Shown: positions 45,300-54,205 of the stretch, one piece after another
How the letters are laid out: each line of letters begins with the position of its first letter
Numbering within the stretch: position 1 is the first letter of the stretch
Assembly: GCA_021809105.1 (NCBI GenBank)
Contig: JAKBAM010000006.1
Span: forward strand, 40,033 to 104,032
Source: Actinomycetes bacterium
Lineage (GTDB): Bacteria; Actinomycetota; Acidimicrobiia; Acidimicrobiales; Palsa-688
Reading direction: 5' to 3'
DNA length: 64,000 bases
Translations under genes and position numbers: made by a program
Notes under the pieces: model-generated
The model's database searches: none
Seen by the model: only the letters and a program-made list of their open reading frames with translations
What the model was told of the DNA's origin: nothing

Positions 45300-46676
45300 T
45301 TACTCCACGGCGACGAAGGTGAGGAGCGCGGCGAGACCGAAGGCGCCGGCAGCGATAGCGAGACCGGCATGGAGTCCGGCGGTGAAATCGGTCCGTTGGG
45401 CGACGAGGGTGCCAAGGAGAGCGACACCGACGACACCGCCCATCTGGCGGGCGGCGTTGAGGGTGCCCGAGGCGAGACCGCTGCGGTCGTCGGGCGCGGC
45501 TTCCATGACCGCTGCGGTGGCGGCGGGCATGGTGAACGACATGCCGAACCCGGCGGCGACGAGCGGCGCGACCAGCATCCAGTACGGGAGGTGCGCGCCG
45601 GTAGTGACGGCCAGGGCGGCCAGGCCGGCGGTGCCGGCGCTGAGCCCGACGAGCATGGGGCGGCGGGGACCGAGCCGTGCCGTGGCTCGACCCGACGCCG
45701 TGGAGCCGATGACGGCCATGGCCATCTGTGGCAAGAGGGCCACGCCGGCCAGTAGGGCGCCGAGGTGGCGGAGCTGTTGGAGATAGAGGGACATGACGAA
45801 CAGCTCGCCGTAGAAGCCGAGGTTGATGAGCAGCCCGACGGTCGTCGCCGCGGAGAAGGTGGCCGAGGCAAACAAGCCAAGCGGGAGAAGCGGCGAGGCC
45901 GCCCGAGATTCGATCACAAGGAACGCCGCCCCTGCCGCGACGAATGAAGCAAGACCGGCGACCACGATCGGTGCCCCCCAGCCGAGGGAGCCGGCTTCGA
46001 TGAGTGCAATGGTAAGCACGCCCAAAGCCGTGACGCTGGTGAGCCCGCCGGAAGGATCGCCGCCCCGGGGACGACTCGGGGTTGAGGGAAGGTGACGGGC
46101 GCCAACGACGAGCCCAGCGGCACCGATCGGGATGTTCACGAAGAACACCGACCGCCAGCCGAGCCCGGTTACGAGCGCACCGCCCAGCACCGGGCCCGCC
46201 CCCGCCGCGATACCGGCTACGCCACCCCAGATGCCGAACGCGCGGCGCCGGGCGGCCTGGTCGGAATAGGCGGCCTGGAGCAGCGCGAGGGAGGCGGGGA
46301 CGGCCAGGGCGGCGCCGAGGCCTTGGACAGCGCGGGCGCCGATGAGCATTCCGGTCGAAGGGGCCAGCCCACAGGCCAGTGAAGAGAGCGCGAAGAGCGC
46401 CACGCCCACCTGAAATACGCCCTTGGCGCCGCGACGGTCCCCGAGCGCGCCGGCCGGGAGGAGCACGGCGGCAAAGACCAGGCTGTAGGCGTCGACTACC
46501 CATTCGAGGCCGGTCGTGGAGGTGTGCAGTCCCCGGGACAGGGTCGGAAGGGCGACGTTGACCACCGTGGTGTCCAAGATGACCATGAAATAGGCGGCAC
46601 AGACGGCCACCAGCGTCCAGGGGCGAGGTGGGGCTGCGTAACTGGGATCGCTGGTTGGGGCGTCGCTCTGGCGGGA
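45300..46676 (-). CDS. MFS drug exporter, DHA2 (14-helix) type
   Basis: A multi-spanning H+ antiporter of about 458 residues. The DHA2 motif LDTTVVNVALPTLSRGL and motif A (GDRRGAKGVFQVG) are present, as is motif C-like GIAAGAGPVLGGAL in helix 5. It likely exports a hydrophobic or cationic compound. GTG 46676 is the probable start; the open frame extends back into the divergent ArsR-type gene. The ArsR-type regulator 67 bp away on + is its likely controller. Confidence 0.88.
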   Translation of the reverse strand, partial: SRQSDAPTSDPSYAAPPRPWTLVAVCAAYFMVILDTTVVNVALPTLSRGLHTSTTGLEWVVDAYSLVFAAVLLPAGALGDRRGAKGVFQVGVALFALSSLACGLAPSTGMLIGARAVQGLGAALAVPASLALLQAAYSDQAARRRAFGIWGGVAGIAAGAGPVLGGALVTGLGWRSVFFVNIPIGAAGLVVGARHLPSTPSRPRGGDPSGGLTSVTALGVLTIALIEAGSLGWGAPIVVAGLASFVAAGAAFLVIESRAASPLLPLGLFASATFSAATTVGLLINLGFYGELFVMSLYLQQLRHLGALLAGVALLPQMAMAVIGSTASGRATARLGPRRPMLVGLSAGTAGLAALAVTTGAHLPYWMLVAPLVAAGFGMSFTMPAATAAVMEAAPDDRSGLASGTLNAARQMGGVVGVALLGTLVAQRTDFTAGLHAGLAIAAGAFGLAALLTFVAVE

Positions 46677-46701
46677 CACCTTGACAGCTTTGCCCGCCGT
46701 T

Positions 46702-46721
46702 GCTTCGGGCTTCCCCGAAGC
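46702..46721. promoter_or_regulatory. Perfect 8-bp palindromic arms between exporter and regulator
   Basis: GCTTCGGG (46702-46709) and CCCGAAGC (46714-46721) are perfect inverted repeats spaced by CTTC. They lie between the divergent exporter and ArsR-type genes, so this is a candidate regulator site. Confidence 0.5.
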
Positions 46722-46723
46722 AT

Positions 46724-46741
46724 CATCAACGTAATCTGATG
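46724..46741. promoter_or_regulatory. CATCA-N8-TGATG inverted repeat
   Basis: CATCA (46724-46728) and TGATG (46737-46741) flank ACGTAATC, directly before the GTG at 46744. ArsR-type repressors often bind such imperfect 12-2-12-like sites overlapping their own start. Candidate operator. Confidence 0.35.
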
Positions 46742-46743
46742 GG

Positions 46744-47472
46744 GTGGACGGTGATGCCGACGTGGCTGCGGTCGCAGCGTTGATGGGAGAGCCGGCCCGG
46801 GCCAGTGTGCTCATGGCCCTCGCCGACGGCCGGGGCCTGGCGGCGAGCACCCTGGCGGCGGAGGCCGGCGTGGCTCCATCGACGGTGTCGGGTCACCTGG
46901 CCCGTCTGGTCGACGGCGGGTTGATCACTGTCGAGATCTCCGGACGACACCGCTACTTCAGGCTGGCCTCTCCGGGGGTGGCGGAGGCTGTCGAGGCCTT
47001 GGCCCGTCTCGCCCCGGCCCGCCCGGTTCGCTCCCTGTCGCAGGGCACCCACGCCGAGGCGATCCGCCGGGCTCGCACGTGCTACGACCACCTGGCCGGG
47101 CGTCTCGGCGTCGCGGTCTTGGACGCACTGGTCGAGAACCAAGCGCTCCGGGTCGAGACGGCCGATGCGACCAGCAGCGATCCGGTGCTCGGCGCAGGCC
47201 GAGCCAAGCGTTTCGTGCTCACCGACCGAGGCCGAAGGACCCTTGTGGACTTGGGGGTCAGCGTCGAAGCCCCCAAGCGCCGGCCGCTCGTCCGCTACTG
47301 CATCGACTGGAGCGAACAGCAGCCCCACCTCGGCGGATGGCTCGGCGCCGCCCTCCTCCAGCGCTTCGTCGACCTCGGCTGGGTCGTGCGCGCTGAACGG
47401 CGAGTCGTGCGCATCACCGACGATGGCCGCGCTGGACTGACCGAACGACTCGGCGTCCACGTCAGCGACTGA
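46744..47472 (+). CDS. ArsR-family winged-helix regulator
   Basis: A 242-residue regulator. The N-terminal ArsR-type HTH reads PARASVLMALADGRGLAASTLAAEAGVAPSTVSGHLARLV, with the wing GRHRYFRL. The C-terminal part of about 130 residues is longer than in metal-sensing ArsR proteins and has a conserved YDHLAGRLGV segment; the helical half may bind the exported compound. No metal-binding cysteine pair is present. Likely represses the divergent MFS exporter. Confidence 0.85.
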   Translation: MDGDADVAAVAALMGEPARASVLMALADGRGLAASTLAAEAGVAPSTVSGHLARLVDGGLITVEISGRHRYFRLASPGVAEAVEALARLAPARPVRSLSQGTHAEAIRRARTCYDHLAGRLGVAVLDALVENQALRVETADATSSDPVLGAGRAKRFVLTDRGRRTLVDLGVSVEAPKRRPLVRYCIDWSEQQPHLGGWLGAALLQRFVDLGWVVRAERRVVRITDDGRAGLTERLGVHVSD

Positions 47473-47577
47473 AAGGCGGACATGCCCAGCATTTCACGCA
47501 GGACAAATCGGGACGGTGACTTTCAGAAGGTCACTCTTCGTGCCGCTCGGTCCGTGACGCCGACAACGAAGTTCGTT

Positions 47578-47601
47578 CCCCAGGGTTCATCTGGTCTGGG
47601 G
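47578..47601. terminator. CCCCAG/CTGGGG hairpin between convergent genes
   Basis: CCCCAG (47578-47583) and CTGGGG (47596-47601) pair across a 12-base loop between the convergent ArsR-type and AbiEii genes. There is no T-run; a possible bidirectional terminator. Confidence 0.3.
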
Positions 47602-47639
47602 CGGCGGGGGTTCTGCTCACGCCACCGGGCGAGGCCTGC

Positions 47640-48602
47640 TCATAGCAGCGTGCGCTGCTCTGCCACGCGACCGCAGATCTCTTCCCAGGTAGGAAGTGGA
47701 CCGGCGCCGAAGTACAGCTCGGGCATGGTGGACGCGTAGGCGGCTCGGAGCCGGATCGAGATACCGCTCGTTGCATCGAATGCCGGGCAGCTGGCAAAGC
47801 CGCCCGCCGGGCGAACCTCGATGCCGTCGCCGCCGAAGAAGGCCCGGTTGATCTCCTCGACGCTGCGCATCACCTGTTCGGTCTGGTCTCGATCCGCGAG
47901 CAGGTCGAGCACCTGTCGGTCGCCCAGGAGCTGGTAGACGTCGTAGAAGTGCCGGCCGCTGCGCCGGTCGATCGACGCATCGGCGCTGGCGGCGAGTTGC
48001 TGGGCCAGGGCGTGGATGAGGACGAGCTTCTCGAGGAGGGTGCGTCCCGGGTGGAGGACGGCGACCTCGAACGCCTTGAGGTCGTCGAACTCGCCGAGGT
48101 CCGTACCGGCGGCTTCGAGCACGTCGCCGAGGAGGGAGCTGATCGGTACGAGCGCGTGGGGATGGGGCCCGCCTCGGACGCCCATCTCGAGGAGCACGCT
48201 GGTGCGGATGAGCGCGGTCGGCGCTCGGGTGGCGGGGTAGGCGATCTCGTAGGAGCGGTGCCGGCCGGTCTCGCTCCCTCCGACCCCAGTCGCCGAGCCG
48301 CCGACACCTGCGGCCGCGGCGTCGGCCATGGCCTTCATGAGCCTGTCGGTCGCGCCGCGGCCCCGCTCTCCCGGGAGGACGAGGACGTCGATGTCTTCGG
48401 AGAAGCGCTCCACCAGCCGGTAGCCCTTGGAAAGGCTGGTGCCGCCTTTGAAGATGAAGTCGCCGCCGAAGTCGCGGCCGAGCACACGGAGGACCTCGCT
48501 CACCCAGTAGTCCTTCTCGACCGCGGTGGGGCTGATCCCGAGCCGCTCGGCGGCGGCGTCGAGCGTCGGGGCGAGCTCGCCCAGGTCAGCGAAGCGGGCC
48601 AC
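47640..48602 (-). CDS. AbiEii-type nucleotidyltransferase toxin
   Basis: The 320-residue toxin of an AbiE (type IV) toxin-antitoxin and phage-defence pair. The nucleotidyltransferase core is seen as VEKDYWVSEVL (28-38), FKGGTSLSKGY (51-61) and ERFSEDIDVLVL (65-76), with D70 and D72 as the catalytic acids. Such toxins modify tRNA or other substrates with nucleotides. ATG 48602 follows the antitoxin stop by 4 bp. Confidence 0.9.
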   Translation of the reverse strand: MARFADLGELAPTLDAAAERLGISPTAVEKDYWVSEVLRVLGRDFGGDFIFKGGTSLSKGYRLVERFSEDIDVLVLPGERGRGATDRLMKAMADAAAAGVGGSATGVGGSETGRHRSYEIAYPATRAPTALIRTSVLLEMGVRGGPHPHALVPISSLLGDVLEAAGTDLGEFDDLKAFEVAVLHPGRTLLEKLVLIHALAQQLAASADASIDRRSGRHFYDVYQLLGDRQVLDLLADRDQTEQVMRSVEEINRAFFGGDGIEVRPAGGFASCPAFDATSGISIRLRAAYASTMPELYFGAGPLPTWEEICGRVAEQRTLL

Positions 48603-48606
48603 CGGC

Positions 48607-49293
48607 TCAGCCGGCGAGCGCCAGATCGCGGCGGACGGACCGGCTGCGCGCCGGGCGGACGAGCACGGTCATGTCCGGCCGTCCGAGCGCGTCGAGGAGG
48701 CGGCGCAGCCGTTCGCGGACCCGGGGCGGCTCGGTCTCCGATGCCCGAGCGACCCGGTCGAGGCGGACCGTGCCGTCGTCGGCGAGCCGAGCGATCCGCG
48801 CGACGGCGTCGGCGGGGGGGACCTCGACGAGGCCGTCCCAGTCCCGCAGCACTTCCAACAGCGCGACCTCGCCCGGGCGCAGCCGCTCGTCGCGACGCTT
48901 GGTGCTCGCCGCTCGGCTGACGTAGCGGACAGAGCCGGGACTGCGAGGTGATCTGCCCGGAACGGCGACCGCCTCCCGGCGGGGCACCTGGGTGGACAGG
49001 CCGAGAGCCAGGGCGGCGCTCCATCCGGTCGGACCGGAGCCGGTCCCGCTCGTGACCGCTCTGGCGAGGCGACCCGCCGGCGGGGGAGCCATGCCCAGCC
49101 GGGTCGGCGCGCCGCGCCAGTAGAGGCCACGCCGGACACGGCGCACCTCCCCGGAGCGGGCCAGCCGTGATAGGGCCTGGGCGACCGCGTCGGGGGAGCC
49201 GTCGAAGTCCTCGGGGCGCCAGAACCGGTCCCGCGAAGCGAGGACCCGCTTGCGGACCTCCGGTGCCACGCTCGTCGCGCTCATGGTCGACAT
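48607..49293 (-). CDS. AbiEi-type antitoxin (DUF6088)
   Basis: The 228-residue antitoxin of the AbiE pair. The N-terminal winged helix (RFWRPEDFDGSPDAVAQALSRLARSGEVRRVRRGLYW) is characteristic and binds the operon's own promoter in homologues; the rest is the antitoxin domain. It precedes the toxin by 4 bp. ATG 49293 or 49284 may start it; an inverted repeat (49294-49322) directly precedes it. Confidence 0.87.
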   Translation of the reverse strand: MSTMSATSVAPEVRKRVLASRDRFWRPEDFDGSPDAVAQALSRLARSGEVRRVRRGLYWRGAPTRLGMAPPPAGRLARAVTSGTGSGPTGWSAALALGLSTQVPRREAVAVPGRSPRSPGSVRYVSRAASTKRRDERLRPGEVALLEVLRDWDGLVEVPPADAVARIARLADDGTVRLDRVARASETEPPRVRERLRRLLDALGRPDMTVLVRPARSRSVRRDLALAG

Positions 49294-49322
49294 CGTATCA
49301 GCAGTGTCGGCAAAGCGATACG
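49294..49322. promoter_or_regulatory. Candidate AbiEi operator, CGTATC-N17-GATACG
   Basis: A perfect 6-bp inverted repeat, CGTATC (49294-49299) and GATACG (49317-49322), covers the region just upstream of the antitoxin start. AbiEi antitoxins autorepress by binding inverted repeats at this position, so this is a strong candidate. Confidence 0.6.
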
Positions 49323-49345
49323 CGAAGCTGACAACCTAGTGGCTC

Positions 49346-50323
49346 TCACGCCGCCGGGTCGGTGACGCCGACGAGGACGTCGGTCCCCCAGGACGCCCCT
49401 GGGGTAGTCGGCGTGGCCTCGACCCGGACGTCCGCGCCGGTGTGAGGGGCATCGACCATCTGGCCGTTGCCGACGTAGATGCCGACGTGGGTGACGTCGC
49501 TCGGTCCGCCGCCGAAGAAGATCAGGTCACCTGGCTCGACGGGGTTGCCGGGTCCGAGCTTGGCCGTGCCGTCGTACTGGTCCTGGGCGACCCGGGGAAG
49601 GCTGATCCCGGCCACCTTGTAGGCGGCCTGGACCAGTCCGGAGCAGTCGAAGCCGACACCGGGGGTCTCGCCGCCCCAGATGTAGGGGGTGCCGACCTGG
49701 GCGAGGGCCCAGTCGACGGCGACGCCTCCGGCGGTGCCCGCGGCGACGGTTTGGGCCTGGGTCTGCCCGTAGGTCTGCGCGAGGGCGAGCACCTCGTTGA
49801 CGTACCAGGTCGCGTGGTTGTAGTCGAAGACGGCTTGGTTGAGGTTGGCGCCGTTGGCCGCGCCGTTGGCGCACAGCATCCGGGCGGCCGCGTACACCGC
49901 ATCGGTCGGGTCGTAGGGGCTGGGTGGGTTGGCGCCGCCGGGGGGGACCGGCTGGTCGTAGGCGGCGAAGGTGGTGGGCTCGAACTGCATCGGGCCTTCG
50001 GCGCCGGCCGAGTTGGCGCCCGAGTGGACGCCGGGAAGGGTGGAGGTGCCGTTGCCGGACTCGATCGTGCCGATGGCGGCGAGCACCGTCCAGGGGAGGC
50101 CGGGGCAGGTGGCGGCGGCCTCTCGGTAGAGGGCGAGCATCGCCGGGGGAATCGCGCTCGTTGCCGTGGCCGACGGAGCGGCCGCTCCGCCGCCGAGGAG
50201 CGAGGCGATCCCCGCCCCCGCGCCGGCGGCGAGCAGCGTGACGAGGATGACGAGCCCGCCGGCCGCGGCAGCGGCCTTGGTGGCGAGCCCGGAGGCGGCG
50301 CTGTCGTCGAGGGCGATGCTCAC
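49346..50323 (-). CDS. Bifunctional lytic transglycosylase / NlpC-P60 peptidase (VirB1-like)
   Basis: A 325-residue envelope protein with an N-terminal membrane anchor (21-44), a lytic transglycosylase domain (about 60-190) and an NlpC/P60 endopeptidase domain (about 200-325). The catalytic Glu is E88 in GTIESGNG; the peptidase Cys is C227 in FDCSG, with H279 in THVGIY. Such proteins open the peptidoglycan for the conjugation channel. GTG 50323 overlaps the preceding stop (GTGA). Last gene of the T4SS operon on -. Confidence 0.88.
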   Translation of the reverse strand: MSIALDDSAASGLATKAAAAAGGLVILVTLLAAGAGAGIASLLGGGAAAPSATATSAIPPAMLALYREAAATCPGLPWTVLAAIGTIESGNGTSTLPGVHSGANSAGAEGPMQFEPTTFAAYDQPVPPGGANPPSPYDPTDAVYAAARMLCANGAANGANLNQAVFDYNHATWYVNEVLALAQTYGQTQAQTVAAGTAGGVAVDWALAQVGTPYIWGGETPGVGFDCSGLVQAAYKVAGISLPRVAQDQYDGTAKLGPGNPVEPGDLIFFGGGPSDVTHVGIYVGNGQMVDAPHTGADVRVEATPTTPGASWGTDVLVGVTDPAA

Positions 50324-51411
50324 GCGCCAGCGAGGGGTAGGCCCGCGAGGTCGACCAGGCGGACGCGTGCCGTGCCACCGGAGCTGGCGGGGAGCCACAC
50401 GGGGCCGTCTGGTGCGGCGCGGGCGACGCGTGCGGTGGTGGCGACCGGGACGACCGGGTGGCAGAGCACCCGGCGGGCGTCGGCCTCACGGCGTGGGGAG
50501 CCGAAGCTGAACAGGACCCAGTTGGGATGGCCTGCCGCGGCGGCGAGGCGGGCGTAGCCGTCGAGCTTTCGGGCGAGGCGTTCCAGGCGCTCGGTGCCGT
50601 TGTCGTACTCCAGGAGGAACGGCAGGCTCGTCCCGTGCTCGGTCCACACCCCGTAGCCGTCGGGGCGGACGACCTCGCCCCACTCCGCGGCGCAGCGCCG
50701 CTCGGACCACCACTCTTCGAGCCGGCAGCCCGTCCAGGTGCGTGCCGCGCGACAGAGGGCGCAGAAGACGCCGTTCGTCCCGACGAGATGGGCGAGGCGC
50801 TGGCTGGCGGCGAGGTCGTGGACGAGGCGGCGGCGCCAGGCGAGGTCGGCTACCTCGACGCCGTGCTCGGCGGCGACGAGGGCGGCACCGAGCGGGCCGA
50901 GCACCCAGTGGAAGGGGACCGGGCTGCCACCGCGCCGTGGTCGGAAGCGGTCGAGGACGTCGATGGCGTAAAGCTCCGCCAGGCGCATCCGGGCCCGGCG
51001 CTCACCGGTGAAGCAGACGTCGGCGACCTGGGAGCTGGTGAGCACCCGGTGGTCGTCGAGCAGGCGGCAGAGCCGGCGGTCGCGTTCGGTGAGCCGGCCG
51101 AGGACCGGGAGCAGCCGGGAGTCGAGGTCCCGCCAGCCACGGCGACCGGTGTCGCTCGGCCCGCTGCGATGCGGAGCGCCTACCGGCGCCGGACCACCTG
51201 CCGAGACGGATGCGGACGGGAGCCGAGCTGTCGAGGATCGAGTCGCCGACGACCGAGCGGCCCTGGCTGGAGCTGCCGGCGATGCCGGTGATACCGGAGA
51301 GGACGGACCAGCTGCCGGCGTGAGCGGCCCAGCGGCTCCAGCCGAGCCCGACCCAGTACCAGCCGACCCAGTGCGGACCGGCCCCTGGCCGGCATGATCA
51401 GCCACGCTCAT
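50320..51411 (-). CDS. Replication-relaxation family protein
   Basis: A 363-residue protein with a Pro/Ala/Ser-rich N-terminal 90 residues and then the replication-relaxation domain (PF13814): LTERDRRLCRLLDDHRVLTSSQVADVCF (winged helix), followed by RLAELYAIDVLDRF and LPFLLEYDNGTERLERLARKLDGYARL. The family is regularly found in conjugative elements of actinomycetes and firmicutes; its exact action is unclear. ATG 51411 overlaps the stop of the coupling ATPase (ATGA). Confidence 0.85.
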   Translation of the reverse strand: MSVADHAGQGPVRTGSAGTGSGSAGAAGPLTPAAGPSSPVSPASPAAPARAARSSATRSSTARLPSASVSAGGPAPVGAPHRSGPSDTGRRGWRDLDSRLLPVLGRLTERDRRLCRLLDDHRVLTSSQVADVCFTGERRARMRLAELYAIDVLDRFRPRRGGSPVPFHWVLGPLGAALVAAEHGVEVADLAWRRRLVHDLAASQRLAHLVGTNGVFCALCRAARTWTGCRLEEWWSERRCAAEWGEVVRPDGYGVWTEHGTSLPFLLEYDNGTERLERLARKLDGYARLAAAAGHPNWVLFSFGSPRREADARRVLCHPVVPVATTARVARAAPDGPVWLPASSGGTARVRLVDLAGLPLAGA

Positions 51412-54179
51412 ACCCACCTATCCCTTGAGTCCGCCGGCGCGGTGGAGCCCTCTCCGGCGCCGTGCGCTGGTGGTTCGGGCGGTCCCGAGGGCTCCAATCC
51501 AGGTCGGAGCCCCTCGTGGAGCCCCTGACGGAGCCCCTCGTGGAGCCCCTGTTCGACAGCGCCCGGGCCGGCCCGTGACTCGGCCTGTCGGGCGTCTCGG
51601 GCGGCCCGGGCTTCGGCGATGGCGGTGACCGTGCCGGCGCTGTCGTTGCTCTCGCTGGCGGTGGCGGTGGGGGTGGCGGTGCGCGTGCCGGCGGGAAGCG
51701 TGCGCCCGGCGAGGGGCTTCGTGCCCTCGGGGCGAGGCCGGTGGTGCACAGCCCGGTTGGCGGCCCGGACCGCGTCGGCGCGGCCGGGCTGGGGTGGTGG
51801 CGCGGGCCGGGTGCGAAGCGTGAAGGCGGGGGTCTCCTCGCCGCCGACGACGAGGCGTGCCGCAGCCACATACGCCCCGAGGTGGGAGAGGTCGTGCTCG
51901 GAGACCTCGGGAGCGACGTGGCGGGAGAGGACGTGGGCGTCCTCGGGGGACATGGAGAACCACACCTTGGTCCGGGCGTTCGCCGAGACCGCGTCGCGCA
52001 GTTCCTTGGGGAGCTGGCCGAGGTGCTGGTGGGCGAGGACCATGGAGAGCCGGTAGCCCCGCGCCTCGGCGAGCATCTCGTCGAAGGACCGCGGCAGGTG
52101 GAGGAAGTTCTGGGCTTCGTCGACGACGAGGGACGCGTCGACCCGGGCCGCCTGGCCGAGCCGGGCCCGATGGGTCGCGGTCTGCCACACCTTGGCGACG
52201 ACGAACGAGCCGAGCAGTCGTGCGGTCTCCTCGCCCAGGATGCCCTTGGGGACCCGGACCAGGCAGATGCCGCCGTCGAGGACCTGGCCCATGTCGAAGC
52301 TCGAGTCGGGCCGCCCGACGACCGAGCGGACGAAGTCTCGGAGCAAGAACGCCCGGAGCTTGTTCATGACCGGGCCGATGACCTGCGCTCTGCTCGCCTC
52401 GGACATCTGCTCGTAGGACTTCCAGAACCCGCCGAGCCCGACGGTGTCGGCCGAGACCACCGCGACACGAGGTGCCCGGAACTCGTCGTCGGAGAGGAGC
52501 CGGGGCACATCCGCGAGGCTGGTCGAGGTGCCCATGGCTGCTGCGTGGCGGAGCAGGGTGAGGCAGGCGGAGCGCAGCACGTCGTCGGTGCGCGGCCCCC
52601 AGAAGGCGGAGAAGATGGAGCGGAAGATCCCGACCAGGTTGTCGACCGCAAGGTCGGGGTCCGGGCCGGACAAGACGTTGAGGACAGGGGCGGCGTCGGG
52701 GTCCTCGGGGTCGACGAGCACGGTGCGCGCCTCGGCGCCTTGCGGGAGCCGGTCCAACAGGTCGGTGATCAGGTCGCCCTTGGGGTCGATGACGACCACT
52801 CCGCGTCCGGCTTCGACGTCACCCAGGACGAGGTTGGTGAGCAGCGTCGACTTGCCCGAGCCGGTCGCCCCCATGACGTGGAGGTGGTAGCGGGCGTCGG
52901 GGACCGCCAACCTGACCGGTCGGCGCCCGCCGGCCTGGGCATCGCCGAGCACCTTCGGCGCACCGGTCGCCGGGGAGGCATCCGGGCCGGGCACGCCAGC
53001 AGCGGCGGGTCGCGCGACGGCGGGGGGCGGGGGTACGGCGTTGGCGCCGGCCCGGGCGAGCCCCGGCACTGCGACGTCGGTCGGGAGGTGGGCGAGGGCG
53101 GCGAGCTCGGCGACCGAGACGAGGTTGCCTTTGCTGAGCCGGCGCTCGGCGAGCACCCGTGCGGGATGGGCGAGGCGGTGGCGCTCGAGGCGGTTGCGGC
53201 CCGAGAAGAGCGCGAACGCGGTGGCCACGGCGTGCGCCCGGCCGCGCAGGCGGGCTTTGGCCTGGCGGTCGGTTGCGGCGGTGGCGACGGCGTAGCGGAT
53301 GGCGATCGCCCAGCAGGGCTGGGCGGCCTTGTCCAAGATGTCGGCCACGTCCGCCGCCCGGGTCGGGTCGACGGCTGTGGGCTTCGTGGCCGGCCCGGGG
53401 GTGAGAAGGTCGAGGAGACGGGCGGTGCGGCTCGCTGGGCGCCCGGCACGGCGTGCCGTGGCGCTCTTGTGGAGCCGGGCGAGGCGACGGCCGGTGACGG
53501 GGCGGGCGAGGACCTGGACGCACGCGGTCTCTCCCTCGGCGAGCGCGGCCAGGGCGCCGAGGAGGGGGCGGAGGGGGTCGATCTTGTGCTCGGTGCGCAA
53601 CATGTACTGCTCGCCGACCGCCAGGGTGAGGGTCCCGCCGGTCGCCACGCCAGGTCCGGCGAGTGGCGGCGTGGCGGGCTGGGTCTCGGTGCGTGCCCCG
53701 GGCCAGGCGGCCTCGACGGCCCGCTCGACGAGCCCTGGGGGGATGCCGCCGGGCACCCAAATCGAGATGGTGAGCCCGGCGTCGGAGGCGACCAGCTCGA
53801 AGCCGAGGTGCGGCTGGCCGAAGAGGAGGCGACGCCACGCGGGGCGCAGCAGGGCGACGAGGTTGGTCCACAGCGTGGCCGCCCCTTCGGGATCGACGAC
53901 CGGCGGGGCGAGCACCTCGATGAGCCGGGCCCCCCGGGCCATCCTCCGACCCTGGGCGGCCCGTGCGGCCGACAGCGCCACGAGGGCGGCGACACCTACG
54001 CCGAGGGCGACCGGGCCGGCCGTCATGGCCACGTGGGCCAAGACGTGGGCGACGTGGTGGAGGAGGCGGGCGGTGGTAGGTCCCGGGTGGGCGAGGTAGC
54101 GGGCGAGCGGCCCCGACGGCAGGTGGGGCGCGGGCGGCGGTGGCTGGGTGACGGGGGCGGTCGGGACGGTCGTGGGCAC
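51408..54179 (-). CDS. TraG/HerA-like conjugative coupling ATPase
   Basis: A 923-residue DNA-translocating ATPase that would feed DNA to the type IV channel. There is an N-terminal hydrophobic segment (about residues 50-75) for membrane anchoring, Walker A in MGATGSGKSTLL near 440 and Walker B in LVVDEAQNF near 685. Pro/Ala-rich linkers flank the core and the C-terminus. GTG 54179 is chosen because CCAGGAGC lies just upstream; the frame is open much further but crosses the VirB4 gene. The preceding VirB4 gene ends 26 bp away. Confidence 0.88.
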   Translation of the reverse strand: MPTTVPTAPVTQPPPPAPHLPSGPLARYLAHPGPTTARLLHHVAHVLAHVAMTAGPVALGVGVAALVALSAARAAQGRRMARGARLIEVLAPPVVDPEGAATLWTNLVALLRPAWRRLLFGQPHLGFELVASDAGLTISIWVPGGIPPGLVERAVEAAWPGARTETQPATPPLAGPGVATGGTLTLAVGEQYMLRTEHKIDPLRPLLGALAALAEGETACVQVLARPVTGRRLARLHKSATARRAGRPASRTARLLDLLTPGPATKPTAVDPTRAADVADILDKAAQPCWAIAIRYAVATAATDRQAKARLRGRAHAVATAFALFSGRNRLERHRLAHPARVLAERRLSKGNLVSVAELAALAHLPTDVAVPGLARAGANAVPPPPAVARPAAAGVPGPDASPATGAPKVLGDAQAGGRRPVRLAVPDARYHLHVMGATGSGKSTLLTNLVLGDVEAGRGVVVIDPKGDLITDLLDRLPQGAEARTVLVDPEDPDAAPVLNVLSGPDPDLAVDNLVGIFRSIFSAFWGPRTDDVLRSACLTLLRHAAAMGTSTSLADVPRLLSDDEFRAPRVAVVSADTVGLGGFWKSYEQMSEASRAQVIGPVMNKLRAFLLRDFVRSVVGRPDSSFDMGQVLDGGICLVRVPKGILGEETARLLGSFVVAKVWQTATHRARLGQAARVDASLVVDEAQNFLHLPRSFDEMLAEARGYRLSMVLAHQHLGQLPKELRDAVSANARTKVWFSMSPEDAHVLSRHVAPEVSEHDLSHLGAYVAAARLVVGGEETPAFTLRTRPAPPPQPGRADAVRAANRAVHHRPRPEGTKPLAGRTLPAGTRTATPTATASESNDSAGTVTAIAEARAARDARQAESRAGPGAVEQGLHEGLRQGLHEGLRPGLEPSGPPEPPAHGAGEGSTAPADSRDRWV

Positions 54180-54205
54180 GGGATGCTCCTGGAAGAGGCG
54201 AGGGA

